From Kiritimatiellia bacterium (GTDB lineage Bacteria; Verrucomicrobiota; Kiritimatiellia; JAFGHX01), in assembly GCA_016929905.1 (NCBI GenBank), contig JAFGHX010000007.1:1-64000 (forward strand): a DNA stretch of 64,000 bases, read 5' to 3'. The notes under the pieces are model-generated. The model saw nothing but the letters and a program-made list of their open reading frames with translations, did not search any database and was not told the DNA's origin. The position numbers were made by a program, and so were the translations under genes. Shown here piece after piece: positions 7,456-15,130 of this stretch (the stretch's first letter is position 1; every line of letters begins with the position of its first letter).

Positions 7456-8334
7456 ATGCAACGGGTTGCGAAGGAGAAAGTCGTCTATGCGTTGTCGGCG
7501 GCCAACGAGCCGGCGCTGCGTGTAGCCGAGAATGAAACGTTCTGCCTCGAGTTGCAGGACTGCTACGCCGGGCGGGTTCGCTCCGAGCAGGACGATTTCC
7601 CGCGCGAGATGGGGCCGTTCGCGAACCCGGCGACCGGGCCGGTCTATGTGGAGGGGGCGCGGCCGGGCGACGTGCTGGGGGTGAGCATCCAGGCGATCAG
7701 CATCTGCGATGCGGCGGTGATGGTGGTCGGCCCGAAACCGTGGGCGGCGGGCGCCTATCCCGACGGCCGGAAGACGGCGGTCTACCCCGTGAAGGATGGG
7801 GCCGTGCTCCTGAGAGAAGGGCACAGCGTTCCGGTCCGGCCGATGGTTGGCGTCATCGGCACGGCGCCCCAGGGCGAGCCCGTGCCCACCACCACGCCCG
7901 GGCCGCACGGCGGGAATCTGGACTGCAAAGAGATCGTGGCGGGCGTCACGGTCTACTTCCCCGTGAACGTGGACGGCGCGCTGCTGGCCGCGGGCGATCT
8001 GCACGCGCTGATGGGGGACGGCGAGGTCTGCGGCTGCGGCGCGGAAGTCTCCGGCGAGCTCGTCCTGCAGTGCCGCGTTCTGCCCGACTTCCTGCCCACG
8101 CCCTGCGTGGAAAGCGAAGGATGGGTCCACCTGCTCGCTTCGGCCAGGAGCCTGGACGCATGCGAACAGCTTGCGCTCGAGAAGGCGCATCAGTACCTGA
8201 CCGGTATCGCCGGCCTCGACCCGAGCGAGGCCGTCCGCCTGATGAGCCTCGTCGGCGAACTGCACGTGTGCCAGGTGGTCGACCCGCTGAAGACCGTGCG
8301 GTTCAGCATCCCGAAGTGGCTGGCCGCGCGCTAG
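7456..8334 (+). CDS. Acetamidase/formamidase family hydrolase
   Basis: A 292-residue protein of the acetamidase/formamidase (FmdA_AmdA) family, about the usual length. Family signatures are GPVYVEGARPGDVLGVSI, the metal-site loop TTTPGPHGGNLDCKEI, and LHALMGDGEVCGCGAEV. The family hydrolyses short amides to ammonia and an acid in the cytoplasm. ATG 7456 follows AGGAAGGAGAC. The gene lies 53 bp after the ATP-grasp gene in the same direction, so the two could be one transcriptional unit. A perfect 14-bp palindrome (ATTTCCGCGGAAAT, 8366-8379) lies in the short convergent gap downstream. Confidence 0.85.
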   Translation: MQRVAKEKVVYALSAANEPALRVAENETFCLELQDCYAGRVRSEQDDFPREMGPFANPATGPVYVEGARPGDVLGVSIQAISICDAAVMVVGPKPWAAGAYPDGRKTAVYPVKDGAVLLREGHSVPVRPMVGVIGTAPQGEPVPTTTPGPHGGNLDCKEIVAGVTVYFPVNVDGALLAAGDLHALMGDGEVCGCGAEVSGELVLQCRVLPDFLPTPCVESEGWVHLLASARSLDACEQLALEKAHQYLTGIAGLDPSEAVRLMSLVGELHVCQVVDPLKTVRFSIPKWLAAR

Positions 8335-8413
8335 CCCTGCCGCACAACGGTTCAGCCGGGCACGAATTTCCGCGGAAATCCGGCGAGCTGCAAGCCGGCG
8401 CCGCGCGGACGGC

Positions 8414-11011
8414 TCATGTCGCCGCGCGGCCCCCGTTCCCCTCTTTCAGCTGGGAATAGACCTGGTCGAGCCTGCGGATGCGTTTGAAGATGGAGAGGCA
8501 GATGAAACCCATGAGCCGGAAGGCGAGGTCCGACCGGCTATCGATGAACGCCTCGAACGTCTCGCTGCCGGTGAACGCGAGCTTGGCCGGGGTCAGCGTT
8601 TCGACGCGGGCCGAGCGCGGTTTCTTGTCGATCAGCGCCATCTCCCCGAATATCTCGCCGGCCTGGATCTCCGCGAGTGCCACCCGCTTGCCGTCGTTGC
8701 CCGCGACCGAAACGGCGACCTGCCCCTCCAGTACGAAGTAGACGCCGTTGGCCTCGTCCCCCTCGTCGAAGATTCGTTCGCCCGTCTCGAAAGCGAGGAC
8801 TTCCTCGCTGATCGTGAGGGCGTCGTCGACGGAGAGCGTGGCCAGGAAATCGGCGCCCAGCCAGTCGCCGCGCGCCTCGGTCTGGGTGAGCAGGACCAGC
8901 TCGCTGGAATCGTTGCCGGAGACGAGCCGCAGCTTCTGGATCGCCGCGCGGTATTTCTCGTTCATGTTGCGCAGCCGCTGCGGCAGAATGCTGTAGAGGC
9001 GGAAGACCAGCTCGTGCACGAACGGCTGGCGGCTCTCGAGCAACTTCGCCAGGTCCGTGCGGGTCAGCACCCCGATCCGCGTCCCCTCCTCCGCCGCTTT
9101 CACGGTGGCCGAGCGCGGCACGTTGTAGAAGAGGCTGATCTCGCCGAACAGTTCGCCGAGCCCCAGCGTCGCCACCTGGACGCGGTCGAGGAAGACGCCG
9201 ACGGAGCCTTCCTTAATGAAGTACATCTCCGTGCCCGTCTGGCCCTGTTCGCAGACGACCTCGTCCTTGCGATAGAGGCGATCGGTCTCGAACACGTCGT
9301 TCATGTGTTCGCTCGAGATCGTCCAGAACAGGGCCCCGTTCAGGTTCTGGCAAATCAGGTCGAGCTGCGTCTTGCGGATGGTGCCCGTTTCCGTCTGGAC
9401 CGGCAGCAGCAGGTCGTCGATATAGGTCGTGAGGTCGCGCTTGAGGCGGGCGGGCATCTTCATGAAATCCTGTGACAGCTTCTTGGCTTCGTCGACGGAG
9501 AGGAACTTCTTGTCCTGGATCCGGCGATACACGGCGTATTCGCGCAGGGCCGCCACGTCGTGCAGGCCCGCGACGAAGCGGTAGGCGTCCTTCTCGAGGA
9601 ACTCGCCCGCGAGGAAGGCGTCGAACTCCACGTCCGCGAGCCGGGCACGGCCCAGCTCCACGTAGGCTTCGAAGGGCTTGTCCAGGCCCCCGGTCTGGGC
9701 GTCGTCGATCACGTCCACATCCTCGCGCGTGAGCGGTTTGATCTGCTCGGCTACCACACTGAACTGCAGCCCCATGCTGCGCAGCATCCGGATGATGAGC
9801 CCGCTGTTGATGCCGCGGCCGGCCACGTTGGCGTGCACATCGGCGCTGTAATGGGGCGGTCCGTACAGCAATCGCCCGTAGTTGTCCGTCGCATGCACGC
9901 GGAGGTAGATCGCCCGGTCCCGGCACCAGCGGCCGACGGTTTCCGCGCCGACCAGCGGGTCGTCCCCCTCGATGTTGAGATGGCCCAGGTCCAGCGTGAT
10001 GCCGAAGTTCCGCGCTCTGAGTTCCGGCGGCAGGCGCGAGACGAAATCCTCAAGAAACGCGACGTACGTTTGCGCGTCTTGCGTGGCGGGCAGGTGGCAG
10101 TAGTTCTCCAGCGTGACGCGAACGGCGCTGCCCGCCGCCGCCTCCACCAACTGGAGCAGCGGCCCGCTATTCGCCATGTCGATCAGGTGCACGACCACCG
10201 CCTCCGCGCCGATAGCCCTGGCCAGCTGGATCGTCTCGAGCTGGATCCCCAGCGCCTTGGCCGGGTCGAAGAAGCTCTGCTTCCCTTTGCCCGGGTCGGG
10301 CGACGGGACATACGGGCCGATGATCGGCGAATGGATGTCTATCTTCACGCCCGTGCGTTCGCACGCGGCGCGGATCTGTTCGCGCTTGTCGTCGGCGATC
10401 TCCTCCGGCAGGAGCCGGGCGAAGTTGAAGGGATGGAAGTCCACACTCAATTCCAACCCTTCCAGATTGTCCTCCATGGTCTGCCGAATCAGGTCCAGCG
10501 GATCGAGCACTTTACTTTCCCAGAACGTGGTGCGGCGGAGCCGGCTCGGGTTCGTCTGGCGGCGCCACAAGACCGAGCCGACCGAATGCTCCAGAAACAG
10601 CAGCCGGTACTGACGCGCGAGGTCCAGGATCAGGGCATCCACTTCTTCGGCCCTGCTCGAGCCGCGGAAGATGAAGAACGGCGCGTGCTCGGCGAGCCAG
10701 GCGGCTTTGACCAGGAAGAAGGGCCGTTCCAGGCATGCCGTCAGATGGCCGGTCTTGCCCTCCCGGTCCGCCAGTTGGACGATTCGATCGAGCGTCTCGG
10801 GGGCGGGCACATACCCGTACTTGTCGTAGGACCTGTGGTAGGCAAGCGCCTTCAGTGCCGCCGGCGGGGCGAGGCCCATCTCGACCAGCCGGGCCTTCGC
10901 GGCCCGGCTGCAGGGGTCGACGTCGTTGAGGTCGGCCTCCAGCGCCCTGCGCACGAGTCCGATGTCGGCCGCGCCCCCAACGAGCTGTCCGAGGTAGTCC
11001 TTCACTCCCAT
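8414..11011 (-). CDS. Fusion: xylose-isomerase-like TIM barrel with tandem cyclic-nucleotide-binding domains
   Basis: An 865-residue fusion. Residues about 1-170 are a helical region of unknown type (LGQLVGGAADIGLVRRALEA). Residues about 180-470 are an AP-endonuclease-2/xylose-isomerase-like TIM barrel: LEGLELSVDFHPFNF, VVHLIDMANSGPLLQ, VTLENYCHLP, FGITLDLGHLNIEG, IYLRVHATDNYGRL, VVAEQIK. After a helical linker come two cNMP-binding (CAP_ED) domains with the PBC-like cores LGELFGEISLFYNVPRSATV and AGEIFGEMALIDKKPRSARV. A metabolite-sensing or sugar-active barrel could thus be gated by cAMP/cGMP, by inference. ATG 11011 (MGVKDYLG) follows AAGGTGG; an in-frame GTG at 11044 is the alternative. 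It is convergent with the acetamidase gene and stands alone. Confidence 0.85.
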   Translation of the reverse strand: MGVKDYLGQLVGGAADIGLVRRALEADLNDVDPCSRAAKARLVEMGLAPPAALKALAYHRSYDKYGYVPAPETLDRIVQLADREGKTGHLTACLERPFFLVKAAWLAEHAPFFIFRGSSRAEEVDALILDLARQYRLLFLEHSVGSVLWRRQTNPSRLRRTTFWESKVLDPLDLIRQTMEDNLEGLELSVDFHPFNFARLLPEEIADDKREQIRAACERTGVKIDIHSPIIGPYVPSPDPGKGKQSFFDPAKALGIQLETIQLARAIGAEAVVVHLIDMANSGPLLQLVEAAAGSAVRVTLENYCHLPATQDAQTYVAFLEDFVSRLPPELRARNFGITLDLGHLNIEGDDPLVGAETVGRWCRDRAIYLRVHATDNYGRLLYGPPHYSADVHANVAGRGINSGLIIRMLRSMGLQFSVVAEQIKPLTREDVDVIDDAQTGGLDKPFEAYVELGRARLADVEFDAFLAGEFLEKDAYRFVAGLHDVAALREYAVYRRIQDKKFLSVDEAKKLSQDFMKMPARLKRDLTTYIDDLLLPVQTETGTIRKTQLDLICQNLNGALFWTISSEHMNDVFETDRLYRKDEVVCEQGQTGTEMYFIKEGSVGVFLDRVQVATLGLGELFGEISLFYNVPRSATVKAAEEGTRIGVLTRTDLAKLLESRQPFVHELVFRLYSILPQRLRNMNEKYRAAIQKLRLVSGNDSSELVLLTQTEARGDWLGADFLATLSVDDALTISEEVLAFETGERIFDEGDEANGVYFVLEGQVAVSVAGNDGKRVALAEIQAGEIFGEMALIDKKPRSARVETLTPAKLAFTGSETFEAFIDSRSDLAFRLMGFICLSIFKRIRRLDQVYSQLKEGNGGRAAT

Positions 11012-11121
11012 CGTGCGCACCACCTTGTCTGCCGGCTGCCACACGCCCGAGAGAATGCCGGGCGCCGCCCGCCTTGCTCGCCTCGCCTGCGCCGAGAGCC
11101 TGTTTTCTTCGAGAGTCGGTC

Positions 11122-11127
11122 AGTATA
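11122..11127 (-). promoter_or_regulatory. Candidate -10 element for the TIM-barrel/cNMP fusion gene
   Basis: TATACT on the minus strand at 11122-11127 lies about 110 bp upstream of the start, in the 222-bp gap between two leftward genes. No good -35 hexamer is visible at 16-18 bp, so an activator-dependent promoter is possible. Nothing else was identified in this gap. Confidence 0.3.
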
Positions 11128-11233
11128 CACCATTTTCGCGCCGAGATACAGCGTAGAATGCAGGCTGGAAGGCTTTTTGTGGGCCGCCGGCGCCCTCGCC
11201 CGCCTGACGGGAAGAAGGCGGCTGAACCGATCG

Positions 11234-12253
11234 TCACCTTTCCGGCAGCCGGCGCGAAAAATACCAGTGCAGCGCTGCCCGCGCGCGCAGTCCGTCTTCC
11301 AGATCGATGCGATTATCATTGCGATCGCTGTAGCTTCTCCCTTCAAAGTAGAACCGCGCCACGGCGTAGTCGCAGGCCAGTTCCAGGGCCAGGCCGCGGG
11401 CGGGCCGGACGATGAGCCCGAGCCGCGCCACATGGTCGAAGGCGAACAGGTGCTCGCGCGCATCGTCTCGCTCCGTGCGGAAATAGCCTTGGCGGTCCGT
11501 CGACAACTGCGCATATAGCGTGAGCGGACGGACGGGCGTGTATCGCACGCGTGCGGTGCCGCCCGGCGACGGGTTCGCCGCCGCGTGCCACTCCCAGGCC
11601 GCGGATGGCCGATACGTGCACGAGGCAAACGGCAACCCGATCACCGCCCGGCATCCTTTCGGCGAGTTCCACATATACGCCACGCCGGGCAGCGGCACGT
11701 AGGGCAGGAACGCGCGGTTGTTGGAGAACGCCACCCCGAACAGCCAGGCGTTCGGCCCGCCGCTCGGCCTCACGTAGTAGCCGAGCACATCGATGGCGGT
11801 TTCCGCGTAGCTGTTGAACGGCTTGTCGCTGGCCGAGCCGACGTTCAGACTGGTGACCCAGCCCGTACGGTCGCCCGGATAGTGGCTGTACGAGAACAGG
11901 GCGCCGATCGCGTACAGGTCTTCGGGCAACGGGTCGCCGGTATCCGGCAGAGACGGCGTGCCCGCATGGTGCCGGCGGTGGAAATACGGCCTGAACACGA
12001 GCCGCCTGCCGTCGGCCTCGTAAAGCGGCGCGCCCAGCTCGGCCTCCCAGATGCAGGTTTGCAGACGGACCTCCTGTTCAGCTACCGGGACCTCCTGATC
12101 GTACCGGAGGGCGGATTCGACGTTCAACCGCCAGCGCAGGGGCTGGCCCGGCAGCGCGTCGCGAAGCGTGCCCTGGCCCCGAACCCCCGCGGTCAGGGCC
12201 AGGCACAGGGCGGGCCAAAGCGAGCCGTGCGCGCGCAGATGCCGTGTGCTCAT
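11234..12253 (-). CDS. Outer-membrane beta-barrel-like protein (DUF6268-like)
   Basis: A 339-residue exported protein. Residues 1-27 (MSTRHLRAHGSLWPALCLAL, then TAGVRGQ) form a signal peptide. The mature part is rich in alternating-hydrophobic strands ending in aromatic residues, such as RLVFRPYFHRRH, LYAIGALFSYSHYPG, WLFGVAFSNN, YMWNSPKGCRAVIGLP and LTLYAQLSTDRQGYF, closing with LHWYFSRRLPER. This resembles DUF6268-type outer-membrane proteins common in Planctomycetes and Verrucomicrobia, whose function is unknown. ATG 12253 is selected because the signal peptide begins there; the open frame further upstream is non-coding in character. It is divergent from the zinc-ribbon gene. Confidence 0.75.
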   Translation of the reverse strand: MSTRHLRAHGSLWPALCLALTAGVRGQGTLRDALPGQPLRWRLNVESALRYDQEVPVAEQEVRLQTCIWEAELGAPLYEADGRRLVFRPYFHRRHHAGTPSLPDTGDPLPEDLYAIGALFSYSHYPGDRTGWVTSLNVGSASDKPFNSYAETAIDVLGYYVRPSGGPNAWLFGVAFSNNRAFLPYVPLPGVAYMWNSPKGCRAVIGLPFASCTYRPSAAWEWHAAANPSPGGTARVRYTPVRPLTLYAQLSTDRQGYFRTERDDAREHLFAFDHVARLGLIVRPARGLALELACDYAVARFYFEGRSYSDRNDNRIDLEDGLRARAALHWYFSRRLPER

Positions 12254-12433
12254 TCCCGTGAGGATAGAGATTCCCGGCCGGCAAGGGAAGCCGCAATGCG
12301 CGGCGAGGCTCGAACGCCAAGAAAACGCGCCTTTCGGGTTAAGTGCCGGCCGCCGGTTTCCGATTAGGACTATGTACGGGTGGTCGACACACGCGGGCGC
12401 GGAAGGCTGTTTGAGCCGGGCAGGGGGGCAGCG

Positions 12434-12853
12434 ATGCAAAATTTCAAAGGGCGCGTTCGGGTGCGGTGTCCGTACTGTAAGTCGTGGCAATCGACCACCA
12501 CGTGCGGGCGCCAATTCTGCTTCTCGTGCGGCGGGCGCTACGTGGTCTCGCATGAGGATGGCGGGCCGGAATCGGGGCACACGACGCCCGGCGTGTGCGG
12601 CACGTTTTGCCTCTTCATCAGTGTGGGCGCCCTCCTGGCGGCCATGGCCCTGAACAACGTCTGTCTTCGTCAGAGTGCGCTGTGGCTCATGCTCGGCGGC
12701 CTGGCCCCCAGCATCGTGTTCTGGGCGCTCGACGCCCGCCAGCGGTACAGACGCGGGGTTCGCATCAGGTGGGCGAAGGGGTGGGTGCGAGGGATGCTGA
12801 TTCTGTTCCTGCTCGCCTTTGCCATCCACGATCTGCTGGCGATGGGCCCGTAG
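12434..12853 (+). CDS. Small zinc-ribbon membrane protein
   Basis: A 139-residue protein with an N-terminal zinc ribbon: VRCPYCKSW and CFSCGGRY supply CxxC pairs, and a third cysteine pair is in GVCGTFC. Three hydrophobic segments follow (about 60-78, 82-98 and 118-136), the middle two separated by a short loop and a basic stretch DARQRYRRGVRIRW. It is probably an inner-membrane protein with a cytoplasmic metal-binding domain. The function is unknown. ATG 12434 has a purine-rich CAGGGGGG upstream. The stop codon is the first three bases of a 19-bp inverted repeat. Confidence 0.75.
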   Translation: MQNFKGRVRVRCPYCKSWQSTTTCGRQFCFSCGGRYVVSHEDGGPESGHTTPGVCGTFCLFISVGALLAAMALNNVCLRQSALWLMLGGLAPSIVFWALDARQRYRRGVRIRWAKGWVRGMLILFLLAFAIHDLLAMGP

Positions 12854-12914
12854 CCTGATCTATTCATGAGCCATCTGCTGCGGCTACGACGACGTTCATG
12901 AATAGATCAGGCTA
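12851..12914. repeat. Perfect 19-bp inverted repeat with 26-nt loop
   Basis: TAGCCTGATCTATTCATGA (12851-12869) is exactly complementary to 12896-12914. The left arm begins with the stop codon of the zinc-ribbon gene. Its A+T-rich composition differs from the surrounding GC-rich DNA. There is no T-run, so a terminator role is possible but unproven. It could be an insertion-sequence end pair or a mobile REP/MITE hairpin. Confidence 0.8.
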
Positions 12915-12962
12915 GTGCGGGCTTCGCCCGCAACCCAGAGGGCAGAGGTCGGAGTTCAGAAG

Positions 12963-14936
12963 TCAGCGGCTCTTGCCCCGGTCCAGCCTGGCCGGCAGAT
13001 CAGCCGCCATCGTGAGCAACTCCGCCGCGGCGAGCGGCCGGGTCAACACCCGAAACGAGGCGGGGAACAATCCGCGGCACGCACGCGGGACCCCGCTCAC
13101 CAGTCCCCGCCGCCGGCCGCAGAGGCGGCCCAGCGCCTTGATCCCGCCGGCCCGCAGCAGGAGCGGGAAATAGGCGTGCCGCACCCAGGTTGCCGGGTCT
13201 TTCAGGTTCAGACCGCCCAGATCGCCGGCGAACGCGCCGACGGCCGAGCGCCGAGCGAGCGCCGCCCACGCCAGCAGGGCCGGCAGCGCGACGGACCCGC
13301 TGGCCACCAGCGTCAATGACGGCGGCGCGACGCCGAGTTCGGTCGCCGCCATCACGGCGGTCGTCACGATGTCGTCGGCCTGGCACATATGCGCCGTCTT
13401 GTTGAACGACGTGTACAGATAGGAGCCTTCCAACTCCAGGCGGCGCTGACGGACCGGATGCGTGCTGCCCTGCGCGAACAGGAGCGGCATCAGAACGCCG
13501 TCCCCGCACCGGATCCGGCTGGCGACATGCCGGGGCGGTTTCCGCACGGCCTGCCGCCACTGCCGCAGTTCCCGCCAGTCCCGCACGACGATGAAGCAGC
13601 GCTTCCCGCGTTCCGGCAGCACGAAGTGGCACGACAGCGTGCTGTCTTCCGAAAAACGCCCGTACGTGACGTGGTTCTGGCCGAGTTCGCGGGCCCCGCG
13701 CGCGTGCCGGGGCGTCACCCCCCGGATCAGAAGGTCCCGTTTCGGCGGGATAGCCAGGCACAGGGCGGCCGCGGTGTCTTCGGCCCGGTCCGGTTCGCTA
13801 TGAAGACGGATCCAGATGTTGAGGAGGCTCTTCTGCGACCGGATCGCATTCCGGCGCGGGGGCACCGCCGACTTGAAGACGAGCAGCCGATCCGAGGCAG
13901 GAACCGGCTGCTCGGATTCCGGGATCCGCGCGGCGCGGAAGCGGCTGTCCTGCAGCCAGCGCTTCATCCAGGCGTAGACCGCCTCGCGCGACGGCTTGTT
14001 GTAGTTGTGTGGCGCGTCCTGGTAGAAGCAGGCCAGCGCCCGCTCGGCACCGTACAGCCGGTAGAGCTTCTTCAGGCTGGCGTATTCCCGCTCCCTGGCA
14101 TGATGTGTCCAGTCGCCCGTGCAGGCGAGCAGCAGCAGCGGCCGGGGCGCGATCAACCCGGCGTAGTGGACGGTACTGTACGGCAGGTGCAGCAAGGGCG
14201 CGTTCTCGCAGACGCAGCCGCCCTGCATGTGCCCCGAGAGCATGACCGCCGGGGCGGCCACCCGCACCCGCTCGTCGAGCGCGGCCAGGTAGTAGGTCTG
14301 CGTGCCGCCGCCCGATTCGCCCGTGCATCCGATGCGTGCGGTGTCGATGTCGGCGCGGGAACAGAGGTAGTCCAGGACCTTGATCGAGTTGTTCAGTTGC
14401 AGCCCGAACATGCTGAGCCCGTACAGGTTGCAGAGCGCCTTCTCGTCACCCTGCAGCAGGGAGCGGTGCTCGAGCTGTTTGGTGTCCTCTTCATAACCGA
14501 TCATGGACCACGCGAACGCCGCAAAGCCGAGCAGCGCCTGGTTCATCGCCCGGTGCGGGACAGAGGCGCCCGACATCGGCACCGTGCGGGACCGCAGTCC
14601 GTGCCCGTGCGGGTTGAGGATCAGCGGCCGCTTCCCTTTCCCGCCCGCGGGCTTGTAGAGGTTGCCCTGCACGTAGAGCCCGGGCAGGGTCTCGATGCAG
14701 ATGTTCTCTACCGTGAGCCCTTCGTGCCGAAAGCTCGCGATGACCTTGCCCTTGGCCTTGAAGGCGGCCGTCCCGGCGTTCAGCCCGGAACACAGCCACA
14801 GGTGCCGCCGTATGCGTTCGCGTTCTTCCCGCCAGCCGGCCAGGTTCCCCCACGCCGGCATGGGAAAGACGCTGTTGGTGTGCCTGAACCGATAGTAGCG
14901 TGCGTCGTCGGGGGGGCGCGTGTCCTTGAATTCCAT
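12963..14936 (-). CDS. Alpha/beta-hydrolase esterase, paralogue of the gene at 3314-5215
   Basis: A 657-residue protein of the same layout as the esterase at 3.3-5.2 kb. Residues about 75-340 form an alpha/beta-hydrolase with oxyanion loop LILNPHGHGLRSR, nucleophile elbow CTGESGGGTQT, an acid region LLLLACTGDWTHH, and the His candidate DAPHNYNKPSREAVYAWMKR. The C-terminal half is a degenerate second lobe (SLTLVASGSVALPALLAWAA). The probable role is deacylation of polysaccharide fragments. No signal peptide is evident. ATG 14936 is preceded by AAGGAGCG, and a promoter (15034-15062) lies upstream. It is divergent from the giant protease gene. Confidence 0.75.
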   Translation of the reverse strand: MEFKDTRPPDDARYYRFRHTNSVFPMPAWGNLAGWREERERIRRHLWLCSGLNAGTAAFKAKGKVIASFRHEGLTVENICIETLPGLYVQGNLYKPAGGKGKRPLILNPHGHGLRSRTVPMSGASVPHRAMNQALLGFAAFAWSMIGYEEDTKQLEHRSLLQGDEKALCNLYGLSMFGLQLNNSIKVLDYLCSRADIDTARIGCTGESGGGTQTYYLAALDERVRVAAPAVMLSGHMQGGCVCENAPLLHLPYSTVHYAGLIAPRPLLLLACTGDWTHHAREREYASLKKLYRLYGAERALACFYQDAPHNYNKPSREAVYAWMKRWLQDSRFRAARIPESEQPVPASDRLLVFKSAVPPRRNAIRSQKSLLNIWIRLHSEPDRAEDTAAALCLAIPPKRDLLIRGVTPRHARGARELGQNHVTYGRFSEDSTLSCHFVLPERGKRCFIVVRDWRELRQWRQAVRKPPRHVASRIRCGDGVLMPLLFAQGSTHPVRQRRLELEGSYLYTSFNKTAHMCQADDIVTTAVMAATELGVAPPSLTLVASGSVALPALLAWAALARRSAVGAFAGDLGGLNLKDPATWVRHAYFPLLLRAGGIKALGRLCGRRRGLVSGVPRACRGLFPASFRVLTRPLAAAELLTMAADLPARLDRGKSR

Positions 14937-15033
14937 TCTGAATCGCTCCTTGCGTTATCCTATCCCGTGCAACCGGACAGGATGCTGTTCGGCCGAGGTG
15001 CGTGCGGCCCCGCGCGGCGGACACGCACGAAGC

Positions 15034-15062
15034 AGGATAGGCGCGCCGGTCCCGAAATTCAA
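15034..15062 (-). promoter_or_regulatory. Leftward promoter for the esterase at 12963-14936
   Basis: On the minus strand TTGAAT (15057-15062) is followed after 17 bp by TATCCT (15034-15039), giving a transcript start near 15027 and a leader of about 90 nt. Confidence 0.45.
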
Positions 15063-15077
15063 TACTCCAGAGTTTCC

Positions 15078-15107
15078 TTGTGTCCGGCGGGCGACGTCTG
15101 GTAAAAT
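15078..15107 (+). promoter_or_regulatory. Rightward promoter for the subtilisin/beta-helix gene
   Basis: TTGTGT (15078-15083), an 18-bp spacer and TAAAAT (15102-15107) form a sigma-70-like promoter with a predicted start near 15114. That is 17 nt before the ATG, so the leader is very short. Confidence 0.45.
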
Positions 15108-15130
15108 GAGGCGGTGGCCGGGCGGCATCC

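Noticed and set aside
8366..8379. Palindrome ATTTCCGCGGAAAT considered as a terminator
   Set aside because: It has no loop and no T-run; it may be a protein-binding site but nothing supports a target gene.
9560..11518. 652-codon plus-strand open frame
   Set aside because: It is antisense to the TIM-barrel/cNMP fusion, which has recognisable domains; the plus frame shows no domain or start signal.
13389..15104. 571-codon plus-strand open frame
   Set aside because: Antisense to the second esterase, with low-complexity composition and no motifs.
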